Shown: positions 44,737-55,571, counted from the first letter of the stretch. The stretch is DNA of 64,000 nt from Saccharicrinis fermentans DSM 9555 = JCM 21142 (GCF_000517085.1 NZ_KI912107.1:752425-816424), one strand, 5' to 3'. Translations and numbers: made by a program. The notes: a model not told the origin generated them from the sequence alone.

Positions 44737-47700
44737 TTACCTTATTAATTTTAGGCTGCCTTTCTTTTCTAATGTTTTGTCTTCATATGTGGCTACTTTT
44801 ACCACGTAATTATAGGTGTCAGAATCTTGAGGTTTACCTTTGAAATCGCCGTTCCAACCTTTGTTTATATCTGTTGATTCAAAAATCATCTGTCCTAAGC
44901 GGTTAAATACCCTAAAATATATTAATTCTTTAATACCCCATCCTCTTACGTGAATAATATCGTTTAGGTTATCCCCATTGGGGGTAAATGCTGTAGGTAC
45001 ATCTACAGAATATTTTTTTATAACGTTTATTGTTGTCTGGTATTCAGGGTTAAAGCAGTTGCTTGTGTCGGTTATGCTGATTAAATAATTTGTTGTTTCT
45101 AATGGAAATAAGGTTGGATCGGGACACGATGTGCACGAAATAGTTCCATTATCTAGCCAGGAATAAGTTTCAATATCGTCTTTGGCTATGTTTAATTTTA
45201 CCGTTTCTCCGATAATAATGGTTGTGTCTACTAAGTCAACGGTAGGTACTTGCTGCACTGTGAGTTTTAGTGAGGCATTATTGATGCAGTTGTTCGTGTC
45301 AGTTACGGTAACGGTATAGTGCGTGTCTTGAGAGGGAGCTGCAATGGGATTGTCAGTATCGGAATCAACGAGGGTGCTGTCGTTGTTCCACTGATTGTTC
45401 CATTGATACATCATTCCTCCTGTTGCTAATAAGGCTGTATTATCACCCCTGCAAATATAGGTATCACCACTGGTAGTAATGGTTGGTAAGGGAAATGCAG
45501 TTATTGTGCTGGTGGCAGTATCTTTACAGCCAAAGTTGTCACTCGCAATTAATTTTACTTTAAAATCACCATCAGAAGCAAAAGTGAATGAAGCATTGTT
45601 GTCTGTTGAGGACATGCCGTTTTCCGTTTGCCAAACATATCCAGAAGCATATTCGGAGGTGTTGTTCATGGCAATATTGAGCGGAATACAACCTTTTTTG
45701 ATGTCGTCAACAAAGTTAAATCTAGCAGCTAACATGTTGATATATATGGAGTCGGATACAATTTTGTTGCATGAGAAATTTGAATTGGTTTTTAATATGA
45801 GGTTGGGGTATATTTTCCCTTTTTGCTTGTATTTATGGGTAGCAGTAAAGTCTGTTGAAGAATTACCGTCTCCGAAATCCCAGACGATGGTGGAGATATT
45901 TTGGGCATTTTTTAACGAAAAAGAAATGTTGTTGTGTATACATGCTGTGTCGGCCAGTTCAATTTCGGCGTATGGACCACCAACTTTAATAAAGTCAGCT
46001 TTTTTAATTGTATCGCTGCAACCGTTGTTCGAATAGGCGATCAATGAAACATCGTAATTGCCGGGTTTTGAATATATGTGCTGGGGTGTTTTCAGTGATG
46101 AGCCTGTTTGATTATCACCAAAGATCCATTTTTGGAAACCGGAATCAGAATAAACACTCTCATCGGTAAATAATACAGGGAAAGGGTAACAATTTGATTC
46201 TTGCTGATCACTGGTAAAAGCGGCAGTGGGCGGTTCTTCTATATTCACGAAAGCTAGTTTGGATTCTTCTTGTGTACAGCCATGGTCATCAATGATCGTT
46301 AGCGTAACGTCATAATTGCCAGGAGCCTGATAGCTGTGTTCTGGGTTGCGTAAGGAACTGGTGTTTCCATCTCCAAAATCCCATGTAAATTCATTTACGT
46401 TGCTGAGGGATGTGTCATAAAATTTTAATGTGTCATTGATGCAGGAGGCCGCATCCGAAACTTCGAAGTTGGCATCCGGATTCGCTACCGATATGGCATT
46501 ATTTAATGAGATGGTGGACCTACATCCACGTTCGTTGGTGACCGATAAGCTTACCTTATAGTCACCAAAGTTTTGGTATTCATGTATGGGGTTTTGGAGT
46601 TCTGAGCTTTGGGCATCTCCGAAGTTCCATTCCCATTTGTTGATGGGGAGTTCGTGTGTCGTTAAGTCTGTAAATTTAAACTTGACAGGAATACATCCTT
46701 CCAGATAATCAGATGAGAAATTTGAGGTGGGTTTATATATTTCTACCTCTTTTGTGATGGTATCACGACATTGGTTTATATCACTAATGACTAATTGAAC
46801 ATTGTATTTGCCACTGTTTTTGTATTGATGACTAATTTGTGAGCTGGTGAATTCGGATGTGCCGTCACCAAAATCCCATAAATATTTATTCATTTTTTGG
46901 TTGTGTTCAAAGTCATTTGCATCAATGCTTTTTGAAGGGTCAAAGTATATATCTGTGTTACTGCAAGGTCCATAGGCTGTTGTATCAAAGGCCGCCTCTG
47001 GTGCTGCTATAATGATATTATATTGTTTGGAGTAAGAACATCCGTTTTCTGTGTTGTTGGCATATGCCCTTACAGGAAATAACCCTTTTTCGTTATAAAC
47101 ATGGTGAATGGTTTCACTAGAGCTTACAATTGAGTCGCCATCACCAAAAACACAGGTATAAGATTCCGCATTCTTCAATTGAATGGCAAATTCTGCATCA
47201 TAGGGGGAGTCACAATCTGTTATTCTTGTTAGATCAAGTACCGGGCCTTTTATGTAAACCATGTTGTTTTTTGTAACTGTGCTGGCGCAGCCATTAAAGG
47301 AAACATTTAATCCAACGTCCATGTATCCGGTGTCTACATATTGATGAAATGGAATGCCTAATAAGCTTTGTTCTCCGTCACCAAAATCCCAAGTAATATT
47401 ATCATATGATTTAGGATTCACCGTTGTTTCTTCAAAGATGACAAGTTCACTGGCACAAAATTCATTTTTGTCAAGTACCTTAAAATCCAACTCAATAACA
47501 TCTCCTACGGATATTGTTTTGCTGGCTTGAGCAGCACATCCTAAATCAGTTTCCACATTCAGGTAGACTTTATATTTTCCGATATCATTGAATGTTCTTT
47601 TAAAAGAGGCATCAGTGGTGATATCCTGGTCATCAATTTTCCATTGTGTTGACTTAATTTGGTCAAATTCTGTTGGATAATTGATGTTGTGAGAGTATTG

Positions 47701-49137
47701 AATATCGAGTGGTTTACATCCGGATGTAGGATTGTCTGTTATGATACTTATTTGGGGAATGGTGATGGTAAGTACATCGTTTTTTTGGATTTTTTTAACG
47801 CAGCCGTGTTCACTGATTACTGTGAGTGAAGTGGAGTAGTTTTCGGTATAGTTAGTTTGTAATGCCTGATTGGAGTTATAAGTAATGGTGGGATTAACCT
47901 GTTCAGATAGAATGCCATTTCCAAAGTCCCAACTGTAAGACACCATCTTGCTACCTTTGGGGGTGTAAGTGATATTTACGGGGACTTCACAGCTGAATGG
48001 ATCAGAAATGTCAAAATCTATATTCACATCTTCAACATGGATTTTGGTTGTTGTAACATCGGAGCATTCGTAATTACCTACACTTAACTGAATGATATAG
48101 TCGCCAGGTTTGGTAAATTTGTGTACGGGGTTTACTTCTGTCGATGTTGTTCCATCTCCAAAATCCCAAGTGTTTGTTCTGTTATTCGTGGAATTGTTGG
48201 TGAATTCAACAGAAACATTGGGACATACAGTATCGTTCTTGGTTGTAAAGGAGGCTATTGTATTGGTGATGGAAATGAAGTTATCAATCTCGATAGAATC
48301 AGAACATCCAATATCGTCTGTAACTGTTAATTTTACATCATAATTTCCTGCTCCTGTGTATGTGTGACTAGGAGCTTGTTCTGTAGAATATTGTTCGTCG
48401 CCAAAATCCCATTTATACTTAAGGTCTCCAATACCGTATGATTCATTTTTAAATTGGGGAGAGAGCTCTCCGTTACATGATCGTGTTGTCTCTGCGCCAA
48501 AGGTTGCAGTGGGTCTTTTGGCAGTAATCAAATTTTCTCGGGTCATTTTGCCCGTACAGCCATTGAAATCTTCAACAATTAATGTTACATTGTAAATGCC
48601 AGGTTGCTCATAGGTGTGAATGGGGTTTTGAGCATCGCTAAATACGCCATCACCAAAATCCCAGGTATACCGATAATCGTCATTGGTAGGTGTGACCTCG
48701 CTGTTAAAGGGTACTTGGTAAGGAGTACATTGGTCGCTTGGAATATCTGGAGTGAATTGGACACTAGGAGGATTGTAAATATTTATGTAATTTTCTTTGG
48801 TTAATGTTTTACTCTGTTCTCCGTCAAAAACGGTGAGTTTGATACTATAGCTTCCAGGGGTGGAATAGGTTGATACAGGGTTTTTTGAGGTGGAAGTGTT
48901 GCCATTGCCAAAATCCCATAAGTAGGTATAGTTGCCGTTATCGTTACTTTGGTTTTGAAACTGAATGATAGTAGGAACACAACCATTTTCGTTTTCTGCC
49001 GTAAAGTTTACAGTTATCTGGGAATGCACGTTGGTAAACGTGAAAATGATAGCAATAAGAAACAAACCAAAGTGTAATGCTTTGTTACGAAACCAGACGA
49101 AGGGAGATGATAATTGAATCATGTGCGTTTTTTTCAA
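44737..49137 (-). CDS. Large PKD-repeat surface protein with T9SS type B sorting domain
   Basis: The protein has 1466 residues. A signal peptide is followed by about fourteen PKD-like repeats (about 40-1210), most with W-D-F-G-D/N-G and a closing P-G-x-Y-x-V pattern; the sixth, eighth and fourteenth are degenerate. Two Ig-like domains follow (about 1210-1370), then a gliding-motility-type CHU_C/T9SS type B domain (about 1380-1466) with VPTAFTPNGDNLNDI and GWNGDFKGKP. The type B domain directs export by T9SS and often pairs with a PorP/SprF protein, which is encoded divergently just 55 bases away. Likely an adhesin or cell-surface scaffold. Confidence 0.9.
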   Translation of the reverse strand: MKKTHMIQLSSPFVWFRNKALHFGLFLIAIIFTFTNVHSQITVNFTAENENGCVPTIIQFQNQSNDNGNYTYLWDFGNGNTSTSKNPVSTYSTPGSYSIKLTVFDGEQSKTLTKENYINIYNPPSVQFTPDIPSDQCTPYQVPFNSEVTPTNDDYRYTWDFGDGVFSDAQNPIHTYEQPGIYNVTLIVEDFNGCTGKMTRENLITAKRPTATFGAETTRSCNGELSPQFKNESYGIGDLKYKWDFGDEQYSTEQAPSHTYTGAGNYDVKLTVTDDIGCSDSIEIDNFISITNTIASFTTKNDTVCPNVSVEFTNNSTNNRTNTWDFGDGTTSTEVNPVHKFTKPGDYIIQLSVGNYECSDVTTTKIHVEDVNIDFDISDPFSCEVPVNITYTPKGSKMVSYSWDFGNGILSEQVNPTITYNSNQALQTNYTENYSTSLTVISEHGCVKKIQKNDVLTITIPQISIITDNPTSGCKPLDIQYSHNINYPTEFDQIKSTQWKIDDQDITTDASFKRTFNDIGKYKVYLNVETDLGCAAQASKTISVGDVIELDFKVLDKNEFCASELVIFEETTVNPKSYDNITWDFGDGEQSLLGIPFHQYVDTGYMDVGLNVSFNGCASTVTKNNMVYIKGPVLDLTRITDCDSPYDAEFAIQLKNAESYTCVFGDGDSIVSSSETIHHVYNEKGLFPVRAYANNTENGCSYSKQYNIIIAAPEAAFDTTAYGPCSNTDIYFDPSKSIDANDFEHNQKMNKYLWDFGDGTSEFTSSQISHQYKNSGKYNVQLVISDINQCRDTITKEVEIYKPTSNFSSDYLEGCIPVKFKFTDLTTHELPINKWEWNFGDAQSSELQNPIHEYQNFGDYKVSLSVTNERGCRSTISLNNAISVANPDANFEVSDAASCINDTLKFYDTSLSNVNEFTWDFGDGNTSSLRNPEHSYQAPGNYDVTLTIIDDHGCTQEESKLAFVNIEEPPTAAFTSDQQESNCYPFPVLFTDESVYSDSGFQKWIFGDNQTGSSLKTPQHIYSKPGNYDVSLIAYSNNGCSDTIKKADFIKVGGPYAEIELADTACIHNNISFSLKNAQNISTIVWDFGDGNSSTDFTATHKYKQKGKIYPNLILKTNSNFSCNKIVSDSIYINMLAARFNFVDDIKKGCIPLNIAMNNTSEYASGYVWQTENGMSSTDNNASFTFASDGDFKVKLIASDNFGCKDTATSTITAFPLPTITTSGDTYICRGDNTALLATGGMMYQWNNQWNNDSTLVDSDTDNPIAAPSQDTHYTVTVTDTNNCINNASLKLTVQQVPTVDLVDTTIIIGETVKLNIAKDDIETYSWLDNGTISCTSCPDPTLFPLETTNYLISITDTSNCFNPEYQTTINVIKKYSVDVPTAFTPNGDNLNDIIHVRGWGIKELIYFRVFNRLGQMIFESTDINKGWNGDFKGKPQDSDTYNYVVKVATYEDKTLEKKGSLKLIR

Positions 49138-49192
49138 ATATTAGTTTGATATCATGTAAGTTAAATTAACTTTATCATAAAAAAAAGGAACA

Positions 49193-50212
49193 GTGAGATT
49201 TTTCTACAATAGTATAACTTTTATCTTTTTAAATATAATTACATGCAGTTTAATTGGCCAAACATTACATTATTCGCAATTTTTCTCTTCGCCATTGCAT
49301 CTTAACCCTGCACTTACCGGTGTTATTGATTCCGATTGGCGTTTTGTGAATAATTCACGTTCGCAGGGTCAATATTTTGGTAACCCCATGCGTACTATTA
49401 GTGTTTCTTATGACAAATCTATTCATTTTTATAAGAGTACCATGGGTATAGGTGCATTGTATAGTTACGATAATAGTGCAGGAAGCACTTTTCCGGCCAG
49501 TAAGTTTTATATTTCAGGTGCCAGTATGGTTCGTATATCTGAGAATTCATATTTAGGAGGAGGTTTACAAGTTGGGTGGGTCTCTCGTAGCTTAACATAC
49601 AGCCAACTAACGTTTCCTGAACAATACGATCGGGATAAAGGTGGCTTTAACCCATCCTTGCCCATGTCTGAGAATTTTCCGGAGAAATCATCCAATTACC
49701 TCGATGTAAATATGGGCGTACTATGGAATTTTAAAGGTGAAAAATTTGTGCTGTCTTCAGGACTTGCAGCTTATCATTTAAATACTCCTAAGGATTATTT
49801 TTTGGATGAAGATTCGCAATTGAAAATACGTACCAACTGGCATGGATCATTGCGATATCAATTGAATGAACAGTTTTATATATTACCCCAGTCTTACTTT
49901 ACTTTGCAAAATAAAACATCAGAATGGGTATTGGGTTCGAGTGTAGGAATGCAACTGGATACCAAAAATGAAGATTTTAAAAGTATGAGTCTGGGGCTGT
50001 ATATTCGAGATGGATTCGGGACTAAGTTGGAGTCTGCCATATTAATGGTGGGACTTAGTTATCGTAACTGGACAGCCATGACGAGTATAGACATAGATGT
50101 GTCAGGCTTAAAAACGCAGCATGTATTTTCAAATGCGCTCGAACTTTCATTGATCTATCAACGCCCTTGGGCTGTCTTAAAGAAAAGAACTATACCATGC
50201 GTAAGATTTTAA
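49193..50212 (+). CDS. PorP/SprF family T9SS outer-membrane protein
   Basis: The protein has 339 residues. The GTG at 49193 is needed for the signal peptide (MRFFYNSITFIFLNIITCSLIGQ), and AGGAAC lies just upstream. The mature sequence has the PorP/SprF opening LHYSQFFSSPLHLNPALTG and repeated barrel strands such as YLGGGLQVGW and YLDVNMGVLWNF. PorP/SprF proteins anchor or translocate specific T9SS type B substrates at the outer membrane; the divergent PKD protein is the obvious partner. The frame overlaps the next gene by 16 bases. Confidence 0.92.
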   Translation: MRFFYNSITFIFLNIITCSLIGQTLHYSQFFSSPLHLNPALTGVIDSDWRFVNNSRSQGQYFGNPMRTISVSYDKSIHFYKSTMGIGALYSYDNSAGSTFPASKFYISGASMVRISENSYLGGGLQVGWVSRSLTYSQLTFPEQYDRDKGGFNPSLPMSENFPEKSSNYLDVNMGVLWNFKGEKFVLSSGLAAYHLNTPKDYFLDEDSQLKIRTNWHGSLRYQLNEQFYILPQSYFTLQNKTSEWVLGSSVGMQLDTKNEDFKSMSLGLYIRDGFGTKLESAILMVGLSYRNWTAMTSIDIDVSGLKTQHVFSNALELSLIYQRPWAVLKKRTIPCVRF

Positions 50213-52269
50213 TAGCTATTATTGCAGGACTTTTATTTGGGAGCCATGCGCTTTCTCAACCATACCGGATTCAGGATTTAAAACAATGGCAAGTGAAAGG
50301 CTTTGCCAAAAGTGCCGCAGATCAAGGTGACTATAATTCAGCTATTTATTTTTACGAATACCTGGTGAAAAAGTATCCGAAAAAAGTAAAGTATTATTGG
50401 CAACTTGCTTATCAATATCAATATTCAAGGGATTACGCAAAAGCTTATGAAGCTTTTGATAGTCTAAGTGTGAGGTCTGGTAAAAAATCGGTATTGGCAC
50501 AATACTATAAAGCGCTTAATGCCAAATCACTTGGTTTTCATGATGAAGCTTATCAGCTGTTGAAGAAAATAAAGGTGAAAGGACAGAAGAAGTGGATGCC
50601 AGCTGATTTTGAAATTTTATTGGATAACCATCAGGTAGGGTGTCAATTGGCTGTGGATTTAAAGGATTCTATACAACGAAAAAAGATGATGAACCCGGGA
50701 GAAGAGATTAATCATGGAGGTATAGAGTTTAATCCTTTTTATATTTCCGATACCATTTTTGTTTATTCATCTAGCAATATGGATACCTTAAGATATGTTG
50801 ATGAAGAAAGCTCTTTGCCTAAAAGAAGATTTTATTATGCCCATAAAGACAGCACGGGTTGGAGGGGAGGGGCAGAACCTGAATTGCCATTCTATAATTC
50901 GGATCTATATGATACGGGGGATGGCGTGTTTTCTATAGATGGAAATCGTTTTTATTTTACCCAATGTAATCCCAACTGGAAGAATAAAATGGTTTGTCAT
51001 TTATATGTTACCCATAGAGTGAATCGTCAATGGACAGAGCCGCAGAAACTACCGGATGAAATTAATGTGGATAACTATTCAAGTACGGAGCCTGCTGTAG
51101 GAACCTGTTATGATCCTAATTTAGAGGTTGTTTATTTTGTTTCGGATCGGCCTGGAGGTTATGGAGAAACTGATATCTGGTATACGATCTACGACTTGGT
51201 TCAACAAACATACCAGAAACCAGTAAATGGAGGGATTTATTTAAATACATCAGGTAGTGAGGCCACTCCTTTTTATGATCGACTTAAGCATCGAATGTAT
51301 TTTAGTTCGGATGGTTTGCCGGTCTTTGGTGGAATGGATGTGTTTTATGCGCAGGGTGACCTGGTAAACTGGGATGAGCCTGTTAATTTAGGGTATCCTG
51401 TAAATTCAAATTATGATGATTTGTATTATTCAGAAAACCAAATGGGAGATAAGGGTTTTATTACATCAAACAGACCAGGAGGTGAATATTTAACCCACGA
51501 AACATGTTGTGATGATGTGTATGCATGGAAATCAGCTATGTCAGAAAAAGTGAAGGTGACAGGGGTGCTTTGGGGAAATGAGATGAAGTTAAATGAAATA
51601 GATGATCAGAAGGGATTGCTGGAACTTGTTTCAAAGGTTCCAGGTAAACTCAATGATGCTAAAATTAATATATATATACAAAAGGATAGTACGAATTTGA
51701 TCTATATCAATAGCGTACAGACAAATGCGTATGGTGAGTTTGAATTTCTGACACCTGTTGATATGCGTTATGTAATGGAGATTGATGATAGACGAGCGAT
51801 GGATAAAGCGATATCATTTAATACCTTGGGACTGTCTTCTTCTAGTGTAGTGAAGGATTTAAATGATATGGTATTACCAACAATGGATACCATACCTGTT
51901 TTACTGGAAGGTGTTTTTAAAGATGGTAATAGTACGAAGCTGAGCAATCGTGATAAAGCGCGTTTGGATGGAGGTCTATTGAAATTAATGAACGAATACA
52001 AAGATATATTGGTGGAAGTGGGTTCCCATACCGAGGGGAAAGGAAATGCAAAATATAACCAAAGACTATCTGGACAAAGGGCCAAGGCCGTTGTTAAATA
52101 TTTGGTAAGTAAAGGAGTGGATGCTAATAGATTGAAGGCTGTGGGGTATGGTGGACTTTACCCCATTCAACCTAATAAAAATGCGGATGGTACGTATAAT
52201 AGAGAAAGTAAAGCTGTCAATGTTAGAACAGAATTTAGGTTGTTGGATAGTAAGGAAATACAAAGGTAA
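50197..52269 (+). CDS. PorE-like OmpA-family protein (TPR, PD40-type propeller, OmpA domain)
   Basis: The product is about 690 residues from the ATG at 50197. An earlier in-frame start is rejected because MRKILIAIIAGLLFGSHALSQ is the signal peptide. TPR-like helices (about 30-150) are followed by WD40-like/PD40 propeller strands (about 180-440; FVSDRPGGYGETDIWY, FSSDGLPVFGGMDVFY, ITSNRPGGE), a CarboxypepD_reg-like beta domain (about 450-540) and an OmpA peptidoglycan-binding domain (about 575-690; VEVGSHTEGKGNAKYNQRLSGQRA, V-x-GYGG). This is the order of PorE, which ties the T9SS to the cell wall. Overlaps porP/sprF. Confidence 0.9.
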   Translation: MRKILIAIIAGLLFGSHALSQPYRIQDLKQWQVKGFAKSAADQGDYNSAIYFYEYLVKKYPKKVKYYWQLAYQYQYSRDYAKAYEAFDSLSVRSGKKSVLAQYYKALNAKSLGFHDEAYQLLKKIKVKGQKKWMPADFEILLDNHQVGCQLAVDLKDSIQRKKMMNPGEEINHGGIEFNPFYISDTIFVYSSSNMDTLRYVDEESSLPKRRFYYAHKDSTGWRGGAEPELPFYNSDLYDTGDGVFSIDGNRFYFTQCNPNWKNKMVCHLYVTHRVNRQWTEPQKLPDEINVDNYSSTEPAVGTCYDPNLEVVYFVSDRPGGYGETDIWYTIYDLVQQTYQKPVNGGIYLNTSGSEATPFYDRLKHRMYFSSDGLPVFGGMDVFYAQGDLVNWDEPVNLGYPVNSNYDDLYYSENQMGDKGFITSNRPGGEYLTHETCCDDVYAWKSAMSEKVKVTGVLWGNEMKLNEIDDQKGLLELVSKVPGKLNDAKINIYIQKDSTNLIYINSVQTNAYGEFEFLTPVDMRYVMEIDDRRAMDKAISFNTLGLSSSSVVKDLNDMVLPTMDTIPVLLEGVFKDGNSTKLSNRDKARLDGGLLKLMNEYKDILVEVGSHTEGKGNAKYNQRLSGQRAKAVVKYLVSKGVDANRLKAVGYGGLYPIQPNKNADGTYNRESKAVNVRTEFRLLDSKEIQR

Positions 52270-52278
52270 TTATTAGAT

Positions 52279-55239
52279 ATGGAGCAATATTTTAAATACG
52301 ACACATTAAAAAATGTTGTGGAACTGTTTGGACTTTTTATAAGCTATAAGAACCAGGCACACGAAATGCTGAACTATTCATATCTGGATCAATACATGGG
52401 TTCGCGTTTTGCCCAAAGGGTAAGAATGGAAATGCTTGATTATTATAAAGAATATGCCACTCAACTAGAGGAGCAAACAGATGCGCATGTGCATGGCATA
52501 GCTCTAAAAAAGCATCTGAACTTTTTAAATGATGACCTTTCAAAAAATCAAAAAGTAGAGTTTTATATTGTTCTTTTGAACTATGTGATTGATACAGAGA
52601 AGGTTTCGGAGAGTAAAGAATATGTTACCCAGTTAAAAGAGCGCTTAAAAATAGTGTCCGATACATTTAATCTGGATGAAAGCCGGATAGAGAGTGTTGC
52701 TCATTTTATGAGTGATGACTTGGCTTTGGAGAAAAATTCTAAATCTTTATTTGTCATCGGAAATTTTAGTCGGGTCAAATTAAAATCCTTTCGAATGTAT
52801 GATAAGAAGGATATAAAAGGGAAGATCGTAGCCTTGTATGTTCCGTCTATTTCTTCTTTTCTGATTCGGTATAGTGGCTCGCAAGAATTACATCTTAACA
52901 AGCAAATACTATTTCCTGAAAGAGTATACCAGTTTGCATTGGGTGGAGTAATTGAAGCAAATGAAATGACACCCATTTATTTTGCAGATTTGTATACCGA
53001 TTTTTGCAAGGAAGATATAGACCGTTTAGAACTGGTCGCTCAGGATGTAGAGAAGACTTTTAAGGGTACAAACCTGGGCGTCAAAAAATTGTCGTTTAAA
53101 GTGAAATCACGACAATTAATGGCTGTTATGGGCCGGAGTGGTACTGGAAAAACAACTTTATTTAATGTATTAAGTGGTATTGCAAAGCCTAATAGTGGGC
53201 ATGTGTATTTGAATGGTCATAATTTGCATGAAAATCTCGATAAGTTAAAGCGTCACCTGGGGTATGTGCCACAGGAAGATTTATTGATCGAAGAATTGAC
53301 CGTTTTTCAGAATCTTAAGTTTGGCGCTCAATTATGCCGGGATGACCTGTCAGAAAAGGATATTGAGGAGTTGGTACTAAAAACATTGCTGGATTTTGGA
53401 TTGTTAAATATCAAGGATTTGCGGGTTGGAAGTCCCTTGGATAAGGTCATAAGTGGGGGACAAAGAAAGAGGTTGAATATAGCGCTGGAGCTGATACGGC
53501 GGCCTGATGTGCTTTTTGTGGATGAACCTACATCTGGTCTGTCTTCGTCGGATGCCTTGCTGGTGATTAAATTACTTAAACAAATTGCTGGTATGGGGAA
53601 TATTGTGATTATCAATATACACCAACCACCTTCCGATTTGTTTATGCTGTTTGATAAGCTATTGATACTTGATGAGAACGGATATGCTGCCTTTTATGGC
53701 AACCCATTTTCTGCATCATCATATTTTAAAAAGCAACTGGGGTTTGTGGATTCTATTAATGATGATAGTTTGAAATTTGGCCAGTGCAACCCAGAACAGG
53801 TAATTAACCTCCTCGAGTATAAAAAGCTTACGGCGGAGGGGACACCAACCGGAGATCGAGTGTATGACAGTACCCAATGGCATCGTTTATTTACCAAAGA
53901 AGTTCAAGAAGATATTGGTATGGAATTTAATGAGCTGGCCGCCTCGCTAACTACTATTCCCAATAGAATAAAACAATTTGGAATATATTTAAAACGTAAT
54001 ATTCAAATCAGAAAATCCGATACTCAATATCTGGCTATGATATTTCTGGGTTCGCCCTTGTTGGCTCTTATGATGGCATTCTTCTTAAAGTCGACGAACC
54101 TAGAAACACATGAATATCGTTTTATGGATAATGACAACCTGCCGGTATACTTGTTTATAAGTGTAGTGGTTTCTCTTTTTTTGGGCTTAATCTTAAGCTC
54201 TGGCGAGATATTTAGAGATTTGAAGGTGATCAAACGTGAGGCTTTTCTTAGTCTAAGTCCTTCGTCCTATTTGAATTCAAAAGTAGTTTATGTGGCTGTG
54301 GTAAATGCTGTGCAAATTTCTTTATATGTTTTAGTCGGTAATTCTATATTGGAAATCAAAGGTTTATATTGGCAATATATGCTGGTGCTGTGGTTAACAG
54401 CTTTTTCTTCTAGTATGTTAGGCCTTTATATATCCGCTAAATTTAAGTCTATTTTATCTATTTATATTACCATACCCTTTTTGTTAATTCCTCAGATTTT
54501 ATTGGCTGGTGCCATATTAGATTTTGATAAGATTCATCATTCCTTGGCCTCGAAAAAATATGTGCCTGTTTATGCCAATATGAATATTTCCAGATGGGCA
54601 TATGAGTCGCTTGTTGTTTTACAGTTTACCGAAAATAAGTACGACGAGGGGCTGACCGACTTGTTGGTTAAACAAAGCAAAATGAGTTACCATGCCAACT
54701 TTTTTATTCCGAAGATTGAAACTTTATTGGCTGATTTTCATAGGGATAAGGAAGTGAAAGGTGAGCTTGAAATGATGTTGCGAGAACTTATGTTTCAGTT
54801 TCCAGAGGTTGAGAAGCAGATTTTAAAGATACATGTAGAACAAGGAAATGTTGTTGAATTACAACAGCTTATATCTAAAGTGAAAAAGTGGCTGCGACTT
54901 AATATGAGTCATTTGTACGATAAAGTTGAAGAACAGCGAAGTGCCAGACAGGGACATATTGTTAAAAAGGATTATTTTAACCAAAAACTATCTGATTTTA
55001 TGCTAAAGGCCAACGACTATGTAAAATATGTATACGAGGATGGAGATATGATCAGAAAATTTCAGCCTGGGTATTATGTTTCGGATAGTGCTATTGGTCG
55101 GTCTCATTATTATGCGCCCCAAAAAAGAATAGGGAATATATTGGTTAAGACATGGGTATACAATTTGTTTATATTGGCCATTTTTGCTTTGGTGTTTTAT
55201 GTGGCTGTTTATATTCATTTGAAAAGAAATAAGTTTTGA
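52279..55239 (+). CDS. ABCG-like ABC transporter half with TerB-like N-terminal domain
   Basis: The protein has 986 residues. An N-terminal helical region (about 10-150) has a TerB-like pattern (LLNYVIDTEKVSESKEYVTQL), a short beta domain follows (about 155-240), then an ATPase domain (about 250-500) with Walker A GRSGTGKT (285-292), signature ISGGQRKR and Walker B DVLFVDEPTSGL. An ABC2-type membrane domain follows (about 585-975), with a ~170-residue charged helical loop before the last helix. The ATPase-first order resembles eukaryotic ABCG and cyanobacterial/Bacteroidota ABC-2 fusions. It starts nine bases after the PorE-like stop, so it belongs to that operon. Substrate unknown. Confidence 0.85.
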   Translation: MEQYFKYDTLKNVVELFGLFISYKNQAHEMLNYSYLDQYMGSRFAQRVRMEMLDYYKEYATQLEEQTDAHVHGIALKKHLNFLNDDLSKNQKVEFYIVLLNYVIDTEKVSESKEYVTQLKERLKIVSDTFNLDESRIESVAHFMSDDLALEKNSKSLFVIGNFSRVKLKSFRMYDKKDIKGKIVALYVPSISSFLIRYSGSQELHLNKQILFPERVYQFALGGVIEANEMTPIYFADLYTDFCKEDIDRLELVAQDVEKTFKGTNLGVKKLSFKVKSRQLMAVMGRSGTGKTTLFNVLSGIAKPNSGHVYLNGHNLHENLDKLKRHLGYVPQEDLLIEELTVFQNLKFGAQLCRDDLSEKDIEELVLKTLLDFGLLNIKDLRVGSPLDKVISGGQRKRLNIALELIRRPDVLFVDEPTSGLSSSDALLVIKLLKQIAGMGNIVIINIHQPPSDLFMLFDKLLILDENGYAAFYGNPFSASSYFKKQLGFVDSINDDSLKFGQCNPEQVINLLEYKKLTAEGTPTGDRVYDSTQWHRLFTKEVQEDIGMEFNELAASLTTIPNRIKQFGIYLKRNIQIRKSDTQYLAMIFLGSPLLALMMAFFLKSTNLETHEYRFMDNDNLPVYLFISVVVSLFLGLILSSGEIFRDLKVIKREAFLSLSPSSYLNSKVVYVAVVNAVQISLYVLVGNSILEIKGLYWQYMLVLWLTAFSSSMLGLYISAKFKSILSIYITIPFLLIPQILLAGAILDFDKIHHSLASKKYVPVYANMNISRWAYESLVVLQFTENKYDEGLTDLLVKQSKMSYHANFFIPKIETLLADFHRDKEVKGELEMMLRELMFQFPEVEKQILKIHVEQGNVVELQQLISKVKKWLRLNMSHLYDKVEEQRSARQGHIVKKDYFNQKLSDFMLKANDYVKYVYEDGDMIRKFQPGYYVSDSAIGRSHYYAPQKRIGNILVKTWVYNLFILAIFALVFYVAVYIHLKRNKF

Positions 55240-55491
55240 GATATGATGAATATGGAGGTGCGTTAAACAAAAAATGAATGGGAATGTAAGAAAGTATTCT
55301 ATTATTTGATGTGCGGGTTTGTTATGTTTTAAGATTATAGTGCCTTGATTGCTAGTGTGCTGGGCCTGTTTATTTTTGTCCTTTGGGTTTGGTTTAATAA
55401 AAAAGAAACTTTATGCGTCGGTATGCGTAAGTTTAGTAACTTTAATGGTAAGGTTTTTTCTTGCCGGATAAGGGTTGTTGTAACCTGATAT
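55240..55491. other. Gap after the ABC gene, no gene seen
   Basis: No credible frame. The stretch near 55400-55470 is AT-rich and lies upstream of a possible diverged type 1 module. Confidence 0.35.
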
Positions 55492-55571
55492 ATGTGGAAC
55501 TTGTTGGGTGATTTTTTTAGATCAGAGAATCGTTGTGATTTTGGGTAAGTTCCATGAGATAATAAAGAATG
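55492..55571 (+). repeat. Possible diverged type 1 module (copy H)
   Basis: GGAACTT (55496-55502) pairs perfectly with AAGTTCC (55547-55553), followed by ATGAGATAATAAAGAATGAA, resembling the AGTTCCATATGA...AAAGAA...ATGAAA tail of type 1 modules. The final ATG (55569) is a start codon. The match is weak. Confidence 0.35.

Noticed and set aside
44737-49137. Tandem DNA repeat array in the PKD gene
   Set aside because: The repeats are conserved at protein level but too diverged in DNA to be an unstable tandem array.
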